Of a DNA stretch of 64,000 nt, positions 7,759 to 16,376 are shown piece after piece (position 1 is the first letter of the stretch; each line of letters starts with the position of its first letter). Location of the stretch: NCBI GenBank assembly GCA_964621185.1, contig CAZULM010000022.1, positions 22,431 through 86,430 on the forward strand, given 5' to 3'. The position numbers and the translations under genes are program-made. Under the pieces are notes generated by a model. That model had not been told where the DNA came from and ran no database searches. It saw only the letters and a list, made by a program, of their open reading frames with translations. The DNA is from M3007 sp964621185 (lineage in GTDB: Bacteria; Bacteroidota; Bacteroidia; Chitinophagales; Saprospiraceae).

Positions 7759-10101
7759 TCACAATACGATAGCTTCGTCCATGTTGTATATTACGGTGAT
7801 GGTAAGCATCAATGCCGCATGTTCTGCGCTGCTGGCGATAGCTGTTGGCTCACGCAGCAACTTGGCCGCATCGGCAGGTTTTGATTTAAATCGTTGGTTT
7901 TCAGTTTCAAAATAGGCCATCAATGGTTTGAGTTCCGTTCGTGCAGGAAGCCGCGACAATATCCTTTCAAAGGCTGCGGAAATCCGGTTTTCCGAGCTGG
8001 GCAAGTGCTTGTCCTGCAAAATCGCCCCAGCGAGCGCCTTTGATGCGTCCAGTATTTGTTGGTCGTTCCACATCACCAATGCCTGCAAGGGCGTGTTGGA
8101 GCGCGTGCGGCGCACCTCGCAATTGTCGCGCATGGGCGCGTCGAAAGTCAAATGTGTCGGCGGGGGAATGGTGCGCCGTTGGTAGGTGTACAAGCTGCGC
8201 CGGTATTTTTTTTCGGGCAAGGTATCAGGGATATAGGAGTATTCTCCCCGGAAGCTGTTGGCTGTCTTTTCCGTAGATATTTCTTCCCAAAGTCCGGGGG
8301 GCTGCCAGGGTTTTACCGAAGGCCCGCCGATTTCTCGCACCAGCAAGCCGCTGGAAGCCAGCACATTGTCGCGGAGAAACTCATAGGGCATCCGAAATCG
8401 CGGGCCGCGGCTCAGCCAAAGGTTTTCTGGGTCGCGGGCAAAGTCTGCCGCCTCGGCAACTGCCGTTTGCTGGAATGTCGCCGATGTGACCATCAGCCTC
8501 AACAGGTGCTTCATGTCCCAGCCGCTTTCGACAAATTCCACGGCAAGCCAGTCTATTAGCTCAGGGTGAGTGGGCAAGGCGCCTTGCACGCCAAAGTTTT
8601 CAGCAGTAACCACGATGCCGCGACCAAACAGCTCTTGCCACAACCTGTTGACCCATACCCGGGCTGTGAGCGGGTTGGCGGGATCGAAAAGCCATTGGGC
8701 CATGCCAAGTCTGTCTTTACTGTATTTCAGGGTATCGAAAGGCAAAACAGCTGCGGGAAGGGTAGGGGACACGGTTTCGCCGTGTTGGTCGTATTGGCCA
8801 CGGATCAGCCGATAGGATTTCCTGAGACCGCTGCTGTCGCGCATCACCATTTGTAGTATGGTGTCCTGGGGCGATTTCAAGCCCATTTTTTTGTTCAAAA
8901 AGGGCAGGTCTTTGTCAAAATCGCCGGGTGTGATGAGCATGTAGGGCTCAGGTGTTGCCAGGTTCGGCACAAAGCCTTTTTCATCCAAGTTGTTGAAAAA
9001 GGCGAAGGTGCTGTAATATTCTATTTGGGAGACAGGGTCGTACTTGTGGTCGTGGCAGCGAGCGCATTCCAGGGTCAACCCAAGAAAAGCTTTCCCGAAG
9101 GTATTGGTCCGGTCTGCCACGTATTCTACCCGGTATTCCTCGTCGATCACGCCGCCTTCCTGGCTTATTTTGTGGTTGCGGTTGAATGCGCTGGCCAACA
9201 AGCTCTCTTTTGTCTTGTCGGGCAACATGTCGCCCGCCAACTGCCAGGTCACGAACTTGTCGTAGCGCATGTTTTCGTTGAAGGCTTTGATGACCCAATC
9301 GCGCCAGGGCCAAACGGTGCGCGGGAGGTCGTCCTGGTAGCCGTGCGTGTCGGAATAACGTGCCAGGTCGAGCCAGTACATAGCCCAGCGCTCGCCGTAT
9401 GCAGGGGAGTTGAGCAATTCATCTACCATGTTTTGGTACGCCTCCACGGATTGGCTTTCATGGAATGCCCTTAATTGTTCAGGGCTTGGCGGCAGTCCCG
9501 TCAAAACAAAGCTCGCCCGGCGGAGCAACCGTGATTTGTCGGCTGTCGGAGAGTGCTGTAACCGATTCTCCCGGAGTTTTTCGAGCACAAAAGCGTCGAT
9601 CGGGTTTTTGTCCCAACCTTTTTTTGAAACTGAAGGTACTTTCGGCCTGACCGGTGCAGTAAAAGCCCAATGTTGCTTCCATTGCGCCCCTTGTTCGATC
9701 CAGCGCTTCAAAAGTTGCTTTTCAAAATCGCTCAGGCTGAGGTGGGAATCCAAGGGCGGCATGATGGAATCCTGGTTGCTGGAAAATATCCGAGAGACCA
9801 GCAAGCTTTGTTCAGGATGGCCGGGAACAATGGCGAAACGGGGCTTGCCGTCCAGGGTGTCCAAGGCGGCAAATGCCCCCGCTTGAGTGTCAAAGCGCAG
9901 GTTGCGCTCGCGCTTGCTTTCGTCAGGGCCATGGCACTTGAAGCAGCGATCGCTCAAGATTGGCCGGATATGCCAGTTGAAATCAACGGCTGCGGGCATT
10001 TCTTTGCTGGGCGCTGCTGTCTTTCGCCAGCCGGCCAGCCAGCAAATCCCTGCCAACAGCAACGCAGCTATTATTGCCCAGCGTTTGTATGGAGCGGCCA
10101 T
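7759..10101 (-). CDS. Planctomycete-type cytochrome c, DUF1549 and DUF1553 protein
   Basis: 780 residues with an N-terminal membrane anchor (residues 8-25). Residues 40-135 are a planctomycete cytochrome c domain with heme motif CFKCH (53-57) and the IMPPLDSHLSLSDFEK segment. Residues about 145-385 are DUF1549 (GERWAMYWLDLARYSDTHGY) with a second CxxCH, CARCHDHKYDP, so two hemes may be bound. Residues about 470-745 are DUF1553 (RVWVNRLWQELFGRGIV, then NTPLQALVMWNDQ). I chose the ATG at 10101 since it opens directly on the anchor helix; the longer frame to 10149 abuts the AAA gene's stop at 10150. Exported, probably periplasmic. The family is commonly linked to degradation of complex glycans or phenolics, without biochemical proof. 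Confidence 0.93.
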   Translation of the reverse strand: MAAPYKRWAIIAALLLAGICWLAGWRKTAAPSKEMPAAVDFNWHIRPILSDRCFKCHGPDESKRERNLRFDTQAGAFAALDTLDGKPRFAIVPGHPEQSLLVSRIFSSNQDSIMPPLDSHLSLSDFEKQLLKRWIEQGAQWKQHWAFTAPVRPKVPSVSKKGWDKNPIDAFVLEKLRENRLQHSPTADKSRLLRRASFVLTGLPPSPEQLRAFHESQSVEAYQNMVDELLNSPAYGERWAMYWLDLARYSDTHGYQDDLPRTVWPWRDWVIKAFNENMRYDKFVTWQLAGDMLPDKTKESLLASAFNRNHKISQEGGVIDEEYRVEYVADRTNTFGKAFLGLTLECARCHDHKYDPVSQIEYYSTFAFFNNLDEKGFVPNLATPEPYMLITPGDFDKDLPFLNKKMGLKSPQDTILQMVMRDSSGLRKSYRLIRGQYDQHGETVSPTLPAAVLPFDTLKYSKDRLGMAQWLFDPANPLTARVWVNRLWQELFGRGIVVTAENFGVQGALPTHPELIDWLAVEFVESGWDMKHLLRLMVTSATFQQTAVAEAADFARDPENLWLSRGPRFRMPYEFLRDNVLASSGLLVREIGGPSVKPWQPPGLWEEISTEKTANSFRGEYSYIPDTLPEKKYRRSLYTYQRRTIPPPTHLTFDAPMRDNCEVRRTRSNTPLQALVMWNDQQILDASKALAGAILQDKHLPSSENRISAAFERILSRLPARTELKPLMAYFETENQRFKSKPADAAKLLREPTAIASSAEHAALMLTITVIYNMDEAIVL

Positions 10102-10149
10102 GCTTTTTTTTGTCGGGCAAAGTACGGCATCGCGCAGAAAAAAGGGCAA

Positions 10150-12801
10150 TCATTTCCCGAAACCTATGCCACGCCGGACAAACAGGTTCAATTTGTCCTT
10201 GTCGAAGGTAAAAGTGGCCACATCGTCGAGGGTAATGCTTTGGGTCAGCTGGTCGTCTTTGATCTTTCCAACTGACAGGCGCAGGTTCTGGTTCTTGATG
10301 GCCTCCACCACCACTTGGCGCACGGTTCTGGCGTTGCCGAAATATTTGTCGCGGAACTGGTGCAAGAATGCCATGTACTTGCCCAAATGTTCCCGCGCGT
10401 CTTCTTCTACCCGGTAGTTTTCCCGGCTGAACATGTGCAGGGCGATTTCGAGCAGTTCCTCCGGGTTGTAGTCATCGAATCGAAGCGCCTTGTCGAAGCG
10501 GCTGCCCAGACCTGGGTTAACCTTGAGGAAGTTGTCCATGTGTTCGGGGTAGCCGGCCACGAACACGAAAAACTCGCCGCGGCGGTCTTCCATGCGCTTG
10601 AGCAAGGTCTGGACGGCTTCGTCGCCAAAATCGCCGTTGCCGCCACGGGAGGCGGCGGCTGTCAGCGCATAGGCTTCATCAATGAACAAGACGCCCCCGA
10701 TGGCCTCATCGACGCGCTCTGCGGTTTTGATGGCGGTTTGGCCGACATAGCCTGCCACCAGGCCCTGACGGTCAGTCTCGATCATGTGGCCGCGCTCCAG
10801 CACGCCGAGCGCTTTGTAAATCTTGGTGAGGATGCGCGCGACGGTCGTCTTACCGGTGCCGGGGTTGCCCACAAACACGGTGTGCAGGAAGAAACGGTTC
10901 AACACGTCGCGCCCCGAATCGCGGTAATAGCGCACCAGGTCCACAAGTTCCCGTATGTCGCGCTTTATGTTGTGCATCCCGATCAGGCTGTCGAGCTCGT
11001 GCAGCGCTTTTTGCAGCAGTTTTTCATCTACCGGGATATTGGGCATAGGCCGTTTCCGCGACACGTCCACTTTTTCGATGTCTTCCCGGATCACTAAGGT
11101 GAGCGCTTCCGGCGTCAAATTGCGCAGGTCGGGTTGGCTCATCACGCGCAGCCCCAGCTGCACCTTGGCCTTGTCGATCAGGTCGTGCACGAACCTGGCA
11201 TTGCCGAAGGCCCGGTCGCGGGAGCGGAATGCCTCTGTGATCAGTTCGTCAACCAGGAGCTTGGCATCTGGGGCCAGGGCGACTTCTTTTTCTTTTGCGG
11301 CAAAATCGGCGATCTGTGAAAGCTCCTGTGGCAGATAATCGGCGAATTCGAAGCTTAGCTTGAAGCGGCTGCGCAAGCCAGGGTTGGAATCTAAGAAAGT
11401 CTTCATCTCCTTGGGGTAGCCGGCGACGATCACAGCCAAATCTCCAGGGCCGTTGGAGAGCTCTTTGACCAAAATCTCGATCACCTCGCGCCCAAAATCT
11501 TTGCTGTCTTCGGCGGAGCGCGCCAGGGAATAGGCTTCGTCGATAAAAAGCACCCCACCGCGGGCCATTTCGATGGCGTCCTTGACTTTAGGGGCAGTTT
11601 GGCCGATGTATTCGCCCACCAGGTCGGTACGGTCCACTTCGTGCACGTGGCCTTTGGTGAGCAGGCCCATTTTTTTGTACAGACGGCCCATCATCTTGGC
11701 TACGGTGGTCTTGCCGGTGCCGGGGTTGCCGATGAACACAGAATGGACATTGATGCCGTCTTTTTCAACGAAGCCCCTGTCTTTCCTGATCTGGAGGAAC
11801 TGGATGTACTGGGCATGCTCCCGCACTTTGGTCTTGATGTCGTTCAGGCCAATAAGCGCATCCAGCTTTGACAGCACTTCTTCAAACGTGTGGGTGTCTT
11901 CCACTTCTGGCTCGAGCAGCACCTGGGCGCCTTTGTCGGGCAGCCAGACCGGGTTGCTGCCTTCCTCGCTGAAATCGCCCACATCGAAGGTCGCTACGGC
12001 CAGCAATTGGTCCATGAAGACAATTTCAGCGCTGTAAAGGTCGTGCCTCCAGCTGCCTTTTACGTTGCTGCCCCAGCCGGCGGTGATTTTGACCCCATCG
12101 TCGCCCTTTTCTACCTTGTGCAGGCGGATGACCTGCCCTTTCAGCTCCCGGGCGTTGTTATAGAACTTGATGAAGAGCTCGCATTGCCACAATTTGCTGG
12201 GCAGTAGGTTCTTGAGCATTATTTCGGCATACACGTAGCGGGTCTCGTCGCCGTGGAAGCGCTTCAAGTAAACGCGCTCGAATTCCGGGGTGTCGTCATA
12301 AGGCCCCTCATACATCTTCAAGGAGCTGATTTGGCAGTAGGGGTTGTCTCCCCGCTGGATGGCCCTGCCGGCATCTTCGATGTAGAAGTACTTGCTCGCC
12401 ACTTTTTCGCCCTCGATCCAGGCTTCCCAATAGTAGGTGCCTTTTTTCCAAAAAACGCCTTCTTGTTTGTTGCCCCAGCCTTCACGGATGTACCCGACTG
12501 GGTCGTATTTGCTCACTTTGCGGCGGAAGGGGAGGGAGCAGATTTCTTTGCGCTGTTTTTTGACGGAAAAGCATTTCAGCTCGACGTTGACTTCCCAATC
12601 TTCCAGGTCGAACTGCTTGTTGTGGAAGGATAGCTCTGCGTAGATATAGCTCGTCTCCAGGCGGTCGAACACCTGTCGGTACTTTTTTTTGTTGTCGGCC
12701 AGCCATTCCGTCGAGGCGTATATCTTCAATTCTTTGAATTTCCAAAACCGCACTTCTGCGGAGTCTTGGGGCTGTTGCGATTGTTGAATTCCGATTTCCA
12801 T
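10150..12801 (-). CDS. Tandem CbxX-type AAA+ ATPase with duplicated N-terminal domain
   Basis: 883 residues. Two AAA+ modules of CbxX/CfxQ (SpoVK-like) type: the first has Walker A GNPGTGKTT (358-366) and Walker B LFIDEA (418-423); the second has the same motifs at 645-653 and 705-710. Both carry the pore-type segments LVGEYIGQTA and LVAGYVGQTA, so both look active and substrate-threading. Residues 20-145 and 160-285 are two copies of a beta-rich domain I do not recognise: each has LK(I/M)Y near its start, ET-(S/R)Y-(I/V)YAE in the middle and a GWG-x-GxxW segment near its end. No signal peptide, so cytoplasmic. It precedes the cytochrome genes on the same strand by 48 bp and could be co-transcribed. 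Similar double-AAA proteins act as remodelling chaperones; the client here is unknown. Confidence 0.88.
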   Translation of the reverse strand: MEIGIQQSQQPQDSAEVRFWKFKELKIYASTEWLADNKKKYRQVFDRLETSYIYAELSFHNKQFDLEDWEVNVELKCFSVKKQRKEICSLPFRRKVSKYDPVGYIREGWGNKQEGVFWKKGTYYWEAWIEGEKVASKYFYIEDAGRAIQRGDNPYCQISSLKMYEGPYDDTPEFERVYLKRFHGDETRYVYAEIMLKNLLPSKLWQCELFIKFYNNARELKGQVIRLHKVEKGDDGVKITAGWGSNVKGSWRHDLYSAEIVFMDQLLAVATFDVGDFSEEGSNPVWLPDKGAQVLLEPEVEDTHTFEEVLSKLDALIGLNDIKTKVREHAQYIQFLQIRKDRGFVEKDGINVHSVFIGNPGTGKTTVAKMMGRLYKKMGLLTKGHVHEVDRTDLVGEYIGQTAPKVKDAIEMARGGVLFIDEAYSLARSAEDSKDFGREVIEILVKELSNGPGDLAVIVAGYPKEMKTFLDSNPGLRSRFKLSFEFADYLPQELSQIADFAAKEKEVALAPDAKLLVDELITEAFRSRDRAFGNARFVHDLIDKAKVQLGLRVMSQPDLRNLTPEALTLVIREDIEKVDVSRKRPMPNIPVDEKLLQKALHELDSLIGMHNIKRDIRELVDLVRYYRDSGRDVLNRFFLHTVFVGNPGTGKTTVARILTKIYKALGVLERGHMIETDRQGLVAGYVGQTAIKTAERVDEAIGGVLFIDEAYALTAAASRGGNGDFGDEAVQTLLKRMEDRRGEFFVFVAGYPEHMDNFLKVNPGLGSRFDKALRFDDYNPEELLEIALHMFSRENYRVEEDAREHLGKYMAFLHQFRDKYFGNARTVRQVVVEAIKNQNLRLSVGKIKDDQLTQSITLDDVATFTFDKDKLNLFVRRGIGFGK

Positions 12802-13024
12802 AAATTGTCGGTTCAGCGGAGAAAATTTTGGGCTTTGCTGCTTTCCTTTGCAGGCAGTTGTAGTTCTGGTCAGTCAAAAATAGCGGAAATATTTGTCTCG
12901 GCAAAATTGTAGCCTTCTGATCGAATAAAAAAGCGCCGGGAGTTAAAATTATCCACATCATCCAACCTAAATGGGGCCATTCAGAGTCTTGCAACAAGTG
13001 AAACCATTAATGCATCAACTATCT

Positions 13025-13666
13025 ATGAAAAATCAGCTGCTTGGCCTGCTTGTCACCATTGCCACTTTTCAGGCCGCACCCGCGCAACCTTTGCGAACTG
13101 TTCAAAGGGAAAAAGAACCCAAAATAATCGTTGCTGCCGATTTTGGCCTCCAATGGTTCAACATCCTCACCCGTTTCAGCTCCTTTAAAATTGAGTACGC
13201 GGGCAGCCCATACAGGCATTTATGCCTGCACTTTAGCAGGATATTGTCGGGCTCCTCTGATGAATTCAACTATAATTTTGGGTATAATCAATTGGCGCAC
13301 AATGGAAGTTTTGAAATCGGCTTGGCTTCCAAATATTTTCCGCACGGTCGGTTTACGGGGCGAAAGTCGGGGTTTTATGTAGCTCCCGATGTCAGGTTTG
13401 GCGTGAGAAATTTTGTCAATTACGAATACGATTTTCAGACCGGGACGAACATTGAATACTCTTTTCGCCATATCACAAGCAAATTGTTGTTTGCCTGGGG
13501 CGTACAGTGGCAGTTCGGCAAAAGGGTGGTTTTTGATTTGGGCGCGCCAATCGGCGTGGAATATTACCAGGTCAAGGACGAGCGCTATCCATACAACAAC
13601 ACCAGTATTTTCTCGAACCGGAACATCGTCATGCTGCCCGCCGTAATGATGGGATATGCCTTCTAA
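13025..13666 (+). CDS. Predicted outer-membrane beta-barrel protein
   Basis: 213 residues from the ATG at 13025 (a frame from 12971 adds a non-signal-like extension, so the shorter form is preferred). Residues 1-21 are a signal peptide (MKNQLLGLLVTIATFQAAPAQP). The rest alternates hydrophobic and polar residues in short strands, with aromatic girdles (FEIGLASKYFPHGRF, FYVAPDVRFGVRNF, LLFAWGVQWQFGK) and a last strand ending YAF, as in small outer-membrane barrels. I do not recognise a named family; DUF3575-like proteins are the closest in style. It reads away from the AAA gene, with 223 bp of AT-rich upstream DNA between, and overlaps the longest frame of the lipoprotein gene that follows. Confidence 0.6.
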   Translation: MKNQLLGLLVTIATFQAAPAQPLRTVQREKEPKIIVAADFGLQWFNILTRFSSFKIEYAGSPYRHLCLHFSRILSGSSDEFNYNFGYNQLAHNGSFEIGLASKYFPHGRFTGRKSGFYVAPDVRFGVRNFVNYEYDFQTGTNIEYSFRHITSKLLFAWGVQWQFGKRVVFDLGAPIGVEYYQVKDERYPYNNTSIFSNRNIVMLPAVMMGYAF

Positions 13667-13676
13667 ATACAGACAA

Positions 13677-14153
13677 ATGGACAAAACTATGCGCCTTATC
13701 CTCGCCTTTGCACTGCTTGTTTCATCGATCGCCTGCAGCAAATACCAGCGGTATCCCTTGCCGTTGGACAGGCTGGAAAAGGTAGATGTGGATTATCTGC
13801 AGTATTATCTTGTTGACGCTGCACACCCTTTGACTAAAGTATGGCGCATGTCTGATTGTAAAATAGGGCCACAAGAAATAGATTGCCGCCTTACAAAGCT
13901 GACTGCAAACGAAGCGGCAGAAATCTCCTTAGTCAGGGGCAATCGGGATGCCCGCGCCAGCAAAAACGACGTTTTGTTTTATGCCGACCCGAGGTTTGCC
14001 CTTGCCCTTCAAGATACCGGCACACAAAAAATCCACACGGGGCAACTGGAAAAAATCGAGGTGTTTGAGCTCAACCACCTGAAAACCTATGGAACCCCAT
14101 TGCTGTCGATCACCGGGTTTATTTGCCTGCTTTTCCTGCTCGCGAATGGCTGA
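13677..14153 (+). CDS. Hypothetical lipoprotein
   Basis: 158 residues. The N-terminus MDKTMRLILAFALLVSSIACSKYQ has a charged start, a hydrophobic core and a plausible lipobox (SIAC), so it is probably lipidated at Cys20. The middle (DYLQYYLVDAAHPLTKVWRM, DCRLTKLTANEAAEI, SKNDVLFYADP) is unlike any family I know but looks like a folded globular domain. The C-terminal 20 residues (PLLSITGFICLLFLLANG) are a hydrophobic segment that could be a membrane helix. Starts ATG 13677 or 13689; the first is used. It begins 11 bp after the preceding gene and is likely co-transcribed. Confidence 0.6.
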   Translation: MDKTMRLILAFALLVSSIACSKYQRYPLPLDRLEKVDVDYLQYYLVDAAHPLTKVWRMSDCKIGPQEIDCRLTKLTANEAAEISLVRGNRDARASKNDVLFYADPRFALALQDTGTQKIHTGQLEKIEVFELNHLKTYGTPLLSITGFICLLFLLANG

Positions 14154-14218
14154 AACCCATTACATAAGATAGATTTTGCTAAACATTCGTCGAAATGAAC
14201 TGTTTGGTGCTCAAAATC

Positions 14219-14226
14219 TATCTTTG
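14219..14226 (+). promoter_or_regulatory. -7 promoter element of the ferredoxin gene
   Basis: TATCTTTG matches the Bacteroidota -7 consensus TAnnTTTG. It ends 6 bp before the ATG at 14233, so transcription would start at or almost at the start codon and the mRNA would be nearly leaderless. No good -33 TTTG at the usual spacing was seen. Confidence 0.35.
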
Positions 14227-14232
14227 CCCCTT

Positions 14233-14574
14233 ATGGCGACAATCCGTTTTCAGTTTGAAGACAGCAGCATACCTGCTAAGACAGTTTCCGGCAATTTCCT
14301 CGACCTTTCTATTTTGGAAATCACGGAAGACAATGACGTGCACCTTAACCACAACTGCGGCGGGGTGTGCGCATGCTCCACCTGCCATGTTTACATCGAA
14401 AAGGGCGAGGACTTTTTGGAAGAAATATCCGATAAGGAAGAAGACTTCATCGACCGGGCCATAAATCCAAGGCTGGAGAGCCGCTTGGCCTGCCAATGCG
14501 TTATTTTGGAAGAATCTGCCGATATAACGGTGACTATCCCAGATCAAAAGCGCATCATCGGCCACGAGCACTGA
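14233..14574 (+). CDS. fdx: 2Fe-2S ferredoxin, adrenodoxin/ISC type
   Basis: 113 residues from the ATG at 14233. The four cluster ligands follow the adrenodoxin pattern Cys42-x5-Cys48-x2-Cys51 (NCGGVCACSTC) and Cys87 in RLACQC. Extra cysteines at 46 and 89 flank the cluster. The acidic stretch EEISDKEEDFIDRA is the usual partner-binding helix. It carries electrons for iron-sulfur cluster assembly or a related reductase in the cytoplasm. The IscX gene follows after 32 bp, as in ISC operons, though the other isc genes are absent here. The frame is open upstream to 14176, but that extension crosses a promoter-like TATCTTTG and does not match the family. Confidence 0.92.
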   Translation: MATIRFQFEDSSIPAKTVSGNFLDLSILEITEDNDVHLNHNCGGVCACSTCHVYIEKGEDFLEEISDKEEDFIDRAINPRLESRLACQCVILEESADITVTIPDQKRIIGHEH

Positions 14575-14606
14575 TAACGGCAAACAAATCAACAGAAAGA
14601 TCCTTT

Positions 14607-14855
14607 ATGGCTTTTCAAGACTTTGACAACATGCCCATTGATTGGGCCGACCACGAAGACATCGCCATGGCGCTGTACGAGCGCTTTGGCGACGACTTCG
14701 ACGAGAGCAAGATTTACAGGATACGCTTCACCGAGCTGCTTCAATGGATATTGGAAATCCCGCACTTTGAAGGCAAACGGGAAGGCAGCAACGAAAGCCA
14801 CCTGGAACAGATACAGGCAAAATGGGTTTACGAATGGAGGGCGAACAACAAATAA
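14607..14855 (+). CDS. iscX: Fe-S cluster assembly protein IscX
   Basis: 82 residues, the typical IscX (YfhJ) size is about 65-75. The family core is clear: MPIDWADHEDIAMALYERF near the start, then the acidic FGDDFDESKIYRIRFTEL and the end WILEIPHFEGKREGSNESHLEQIQAKWVYEW. IscX binds the cysteine desulfurase IscS and iron (or competes with frataxin) to adjust the rate of cluster building. The ATG at 14607 gives MAFQDFDN; longer frames extend into the ferredoxin gene in another phase and are rejected. Cytoplasmic; encoded with ferredoxin. Confidence 0.92.
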   Translation: MAFQDFDNMPIDWADHEDIAMALYERFGDDFDESKIYRIRFTELLQWILEIPHFEGKREGSNESHLEQIQAKWVYEWRANNK

Positions 14856-14941
14856 AGGCCGTTGGCATCCCGCAAAACGTGGTTGCCGTGCTCAACCCCG
14901 ACGCTCAGGTTGACGTGGAACTGGTGCACGTATTCGACAAA

Positions 14942-15427
14942 ATGAAGGCCGTGAAAGCCTTTGTCTTCGACGTTGACGGGGTGCTCACCAACAACGACCT
15001 GCTGGTGACGGAAGCCGGGGAACTGCTGCGCAGCATGAACGTGCGCGACGGCCAAGCCATAAAATGGGCCGCCGAGGCAGGCTATCCACTTTGCGTCATC
15101 ACCGGTGGGCGTTCCGAGGGCGCAAAAAAACGGCTCACGGCCCTCGGCATCGAGGAATATTATTCCAACATAAAGGACAAAGTCGTCGCCTTTCAATCCT
15201 TTATGCAAAGGACGGGCCTAAAATCAACAGAGGTTTGCTACATGGGCGACGACTTGCCCGACCTGCCAGTGCTGCGCAAAGTGGCGCTCTCTTGCTGCCC
15301 TGCCGATGCCGTTCCGGAGGTGAAAGCCGTTTGTGACTATATATCAAGCCTCAACGGGGGCGCAGGCTGCGTGCGGCAGATAATCGAATCCGTTATGAAA
15401 CTACAAGGGAAATGGCCCAAATATTGA
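14942..15427 (+). CDS. kdsC: KdsC-type 3-deoxy-manno-octulosonate 8-phosphate phosphatase
   Basis: 161 residues from the ATG at 14942. HAD-superfamily C0-type phosphatase: nucleophile motif FVFDVDGVLTNN, motif II VITGGRS, and motif IV GDDLPDLPVL, with the conserved NVRDGQAIKWA and GIEEYYSNIKDK between. It removes phosphate from KDO-8-P on the way to lipopolysaccharide. The start is uncertain: relatives have about ten residues before the first strand, so GTG at 14915 is attractive, and ATGs at 14834 and 14822 give longer forms that reach back to the iscX stop. No cap domain, as expected; tetramer presumed. Family neighbours of similar sequence act on N-acylneuraminate phosphates, so KDO is the likelier but not proven substrate. 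Confidence 0.85.
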   Translation: MKAVKAFVFDVDGVLTNNDLLVTEAGELLRSMNVRDGQAIKWAAEAGYPLCVITGGRSEGAKKRLTALGIEEYYSNIKDKVVAFQSFMQRTGLKSTEVCYMGDDLPDLPVLRKVALSCCPADAVPEVKAVCDYISSLNGGAGCVRQIIESVMKLQGKWPKY

Positions 15428-15443
15428 CAACAAAGCACTTGAC

Positions 15444-16376
15444 ATGAGCCGATTCTTTTCCATTACAACTGCTTGCATTTTCATTTTTGCGACTCAAAAT
15501 TGCGCGGACACTTCAACCCCAAAAAAAGTGCCCAGTGCCGACAGCCCAACGCCAGAGAACCCCACAGCGCTTTCCCTGCCGCCAGCCTTCAACGATTACT
15601 GGTATCAAGGCACGGCAGAATTGTGTGCCTATAAAGTGGAACAAGAGCGGTACGGGGAAATCCGCACAGCAGACCAAATCAATATTTTTGTCACCGAAGA
15701 TTTTTCCAGGTCGAAACAGGTGAAGCTCGACAACGGCCCTGCGGCAGGCGAGGACAGGGTGCCGATACTGAAATTGAACACCTTGCGCCGCTTTGAGACC
15801 GGGATTTATGATTATTCACTGATGCAGTCCATATTCACCCCTGTTTCCGGCGCCCCGACACTCAAAACGACGACCACGATACAGGATTGGTGCGGCCATG
15901 TGTTTATGCAGATGAACCTCGCCCCGGAAGGCTACAAGTCGCGGGTGTTCTCCTATTTTGAATCTGAAGGCGACCAGGCAACACTTTTGCCGCATGCGCT
16001 ACTGGAAGACGAGCTTTGGACGCGACTCCGTATCAGCCCTTCCAACATCCCTACTGGCGACCAGAAGCTGGTGCCGTCGGCCTTGTATGCACGGCTCCGG
16101 CACAAACCTGTTGCAGTACAAAGCGCTGACATTCAAATAGATAAAAGGGTAGGGGAGAGCCTACTACGGGTCGAATACCCATCTGTTCGCAGAACCCTGG
16201 CCATTCGGTTTGAAACCGAGTTCCCGCACAAGATACTGGGTTGGGAGGAAACTGTAGAGGGCAGGCTGGCCAGCAAGGGCACGCTGGTTTCTACCAGAAA
16301 AAGCGCCTATTGGGCAGCGCATGGCAACGAGCACGCCCCTTTGCGCGATTCCCTGAAAATTGGCCACAGGCACTAG
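15444..16376 (+). CDS. Conserved exported protein of unknown function
   Basis: 310 residues with a signal-like start (MSRFFSITTACIFIFATQNC) that may be a lipobox, although Asn just before the Cys is unusual. The body is a conserved Bacteroidota family: YWYQGTAELCAYKVEQERYGEIR, VTEDFSRSKQVKLD, LKLNTLRRFETGIYDYSLMQSIFTP and the later WCGHVFMQMNL. Some databases carry such proteins under a 'Maf' label; I see no Maf nucleotide-pyrophosphatase motifs, so that name looks wrong. Its stop codon overlaps the stop of ftsY on the other strand (CTAG at 16373-16376). Start 16 bp after kdsC, so possibly in that operon. Confidence 0.7.
   Translation: MSRFFSITTACIFIFATQNCADTSTPKKVPSADSPTPENPTALSLPPAFNDYWYQGTAELCAYKVEQERYGEIRTADQINIFVTEDFSRSKQVKLDNGPAAGEDRVPILKLNTLRRFETGIYDYSLMQSIFTPVSGAPTLKTTTTIQDWCGHVFMQMNLAPEGYKSRVFSYFESEGDQATLLPHALLEDELWTRLRISPSNIPTGDQKLVPSALYARLRHKPVAVQSADIQIDKRVGESLLRVEYPSVRRTLAIRFETEFPHKILGWEETVEGRLASKGTLVSTRKSAYWAAHGNEHAPLRDSLKIGHRH

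Noticed and set aside
12802..13024. Possible small gene between the AAA gene and the barrel protein
   Set aside because: No frame with a start and reasonable composition; AT-rich divergent promoter DNA is more likely.
15444..16376. Label 'septum formation inhibitor Maf' for the exported protein
   Set aside because: No Maf pyrophosphatase motif is visible and the protein has a signal-like start, so the name is not supported.
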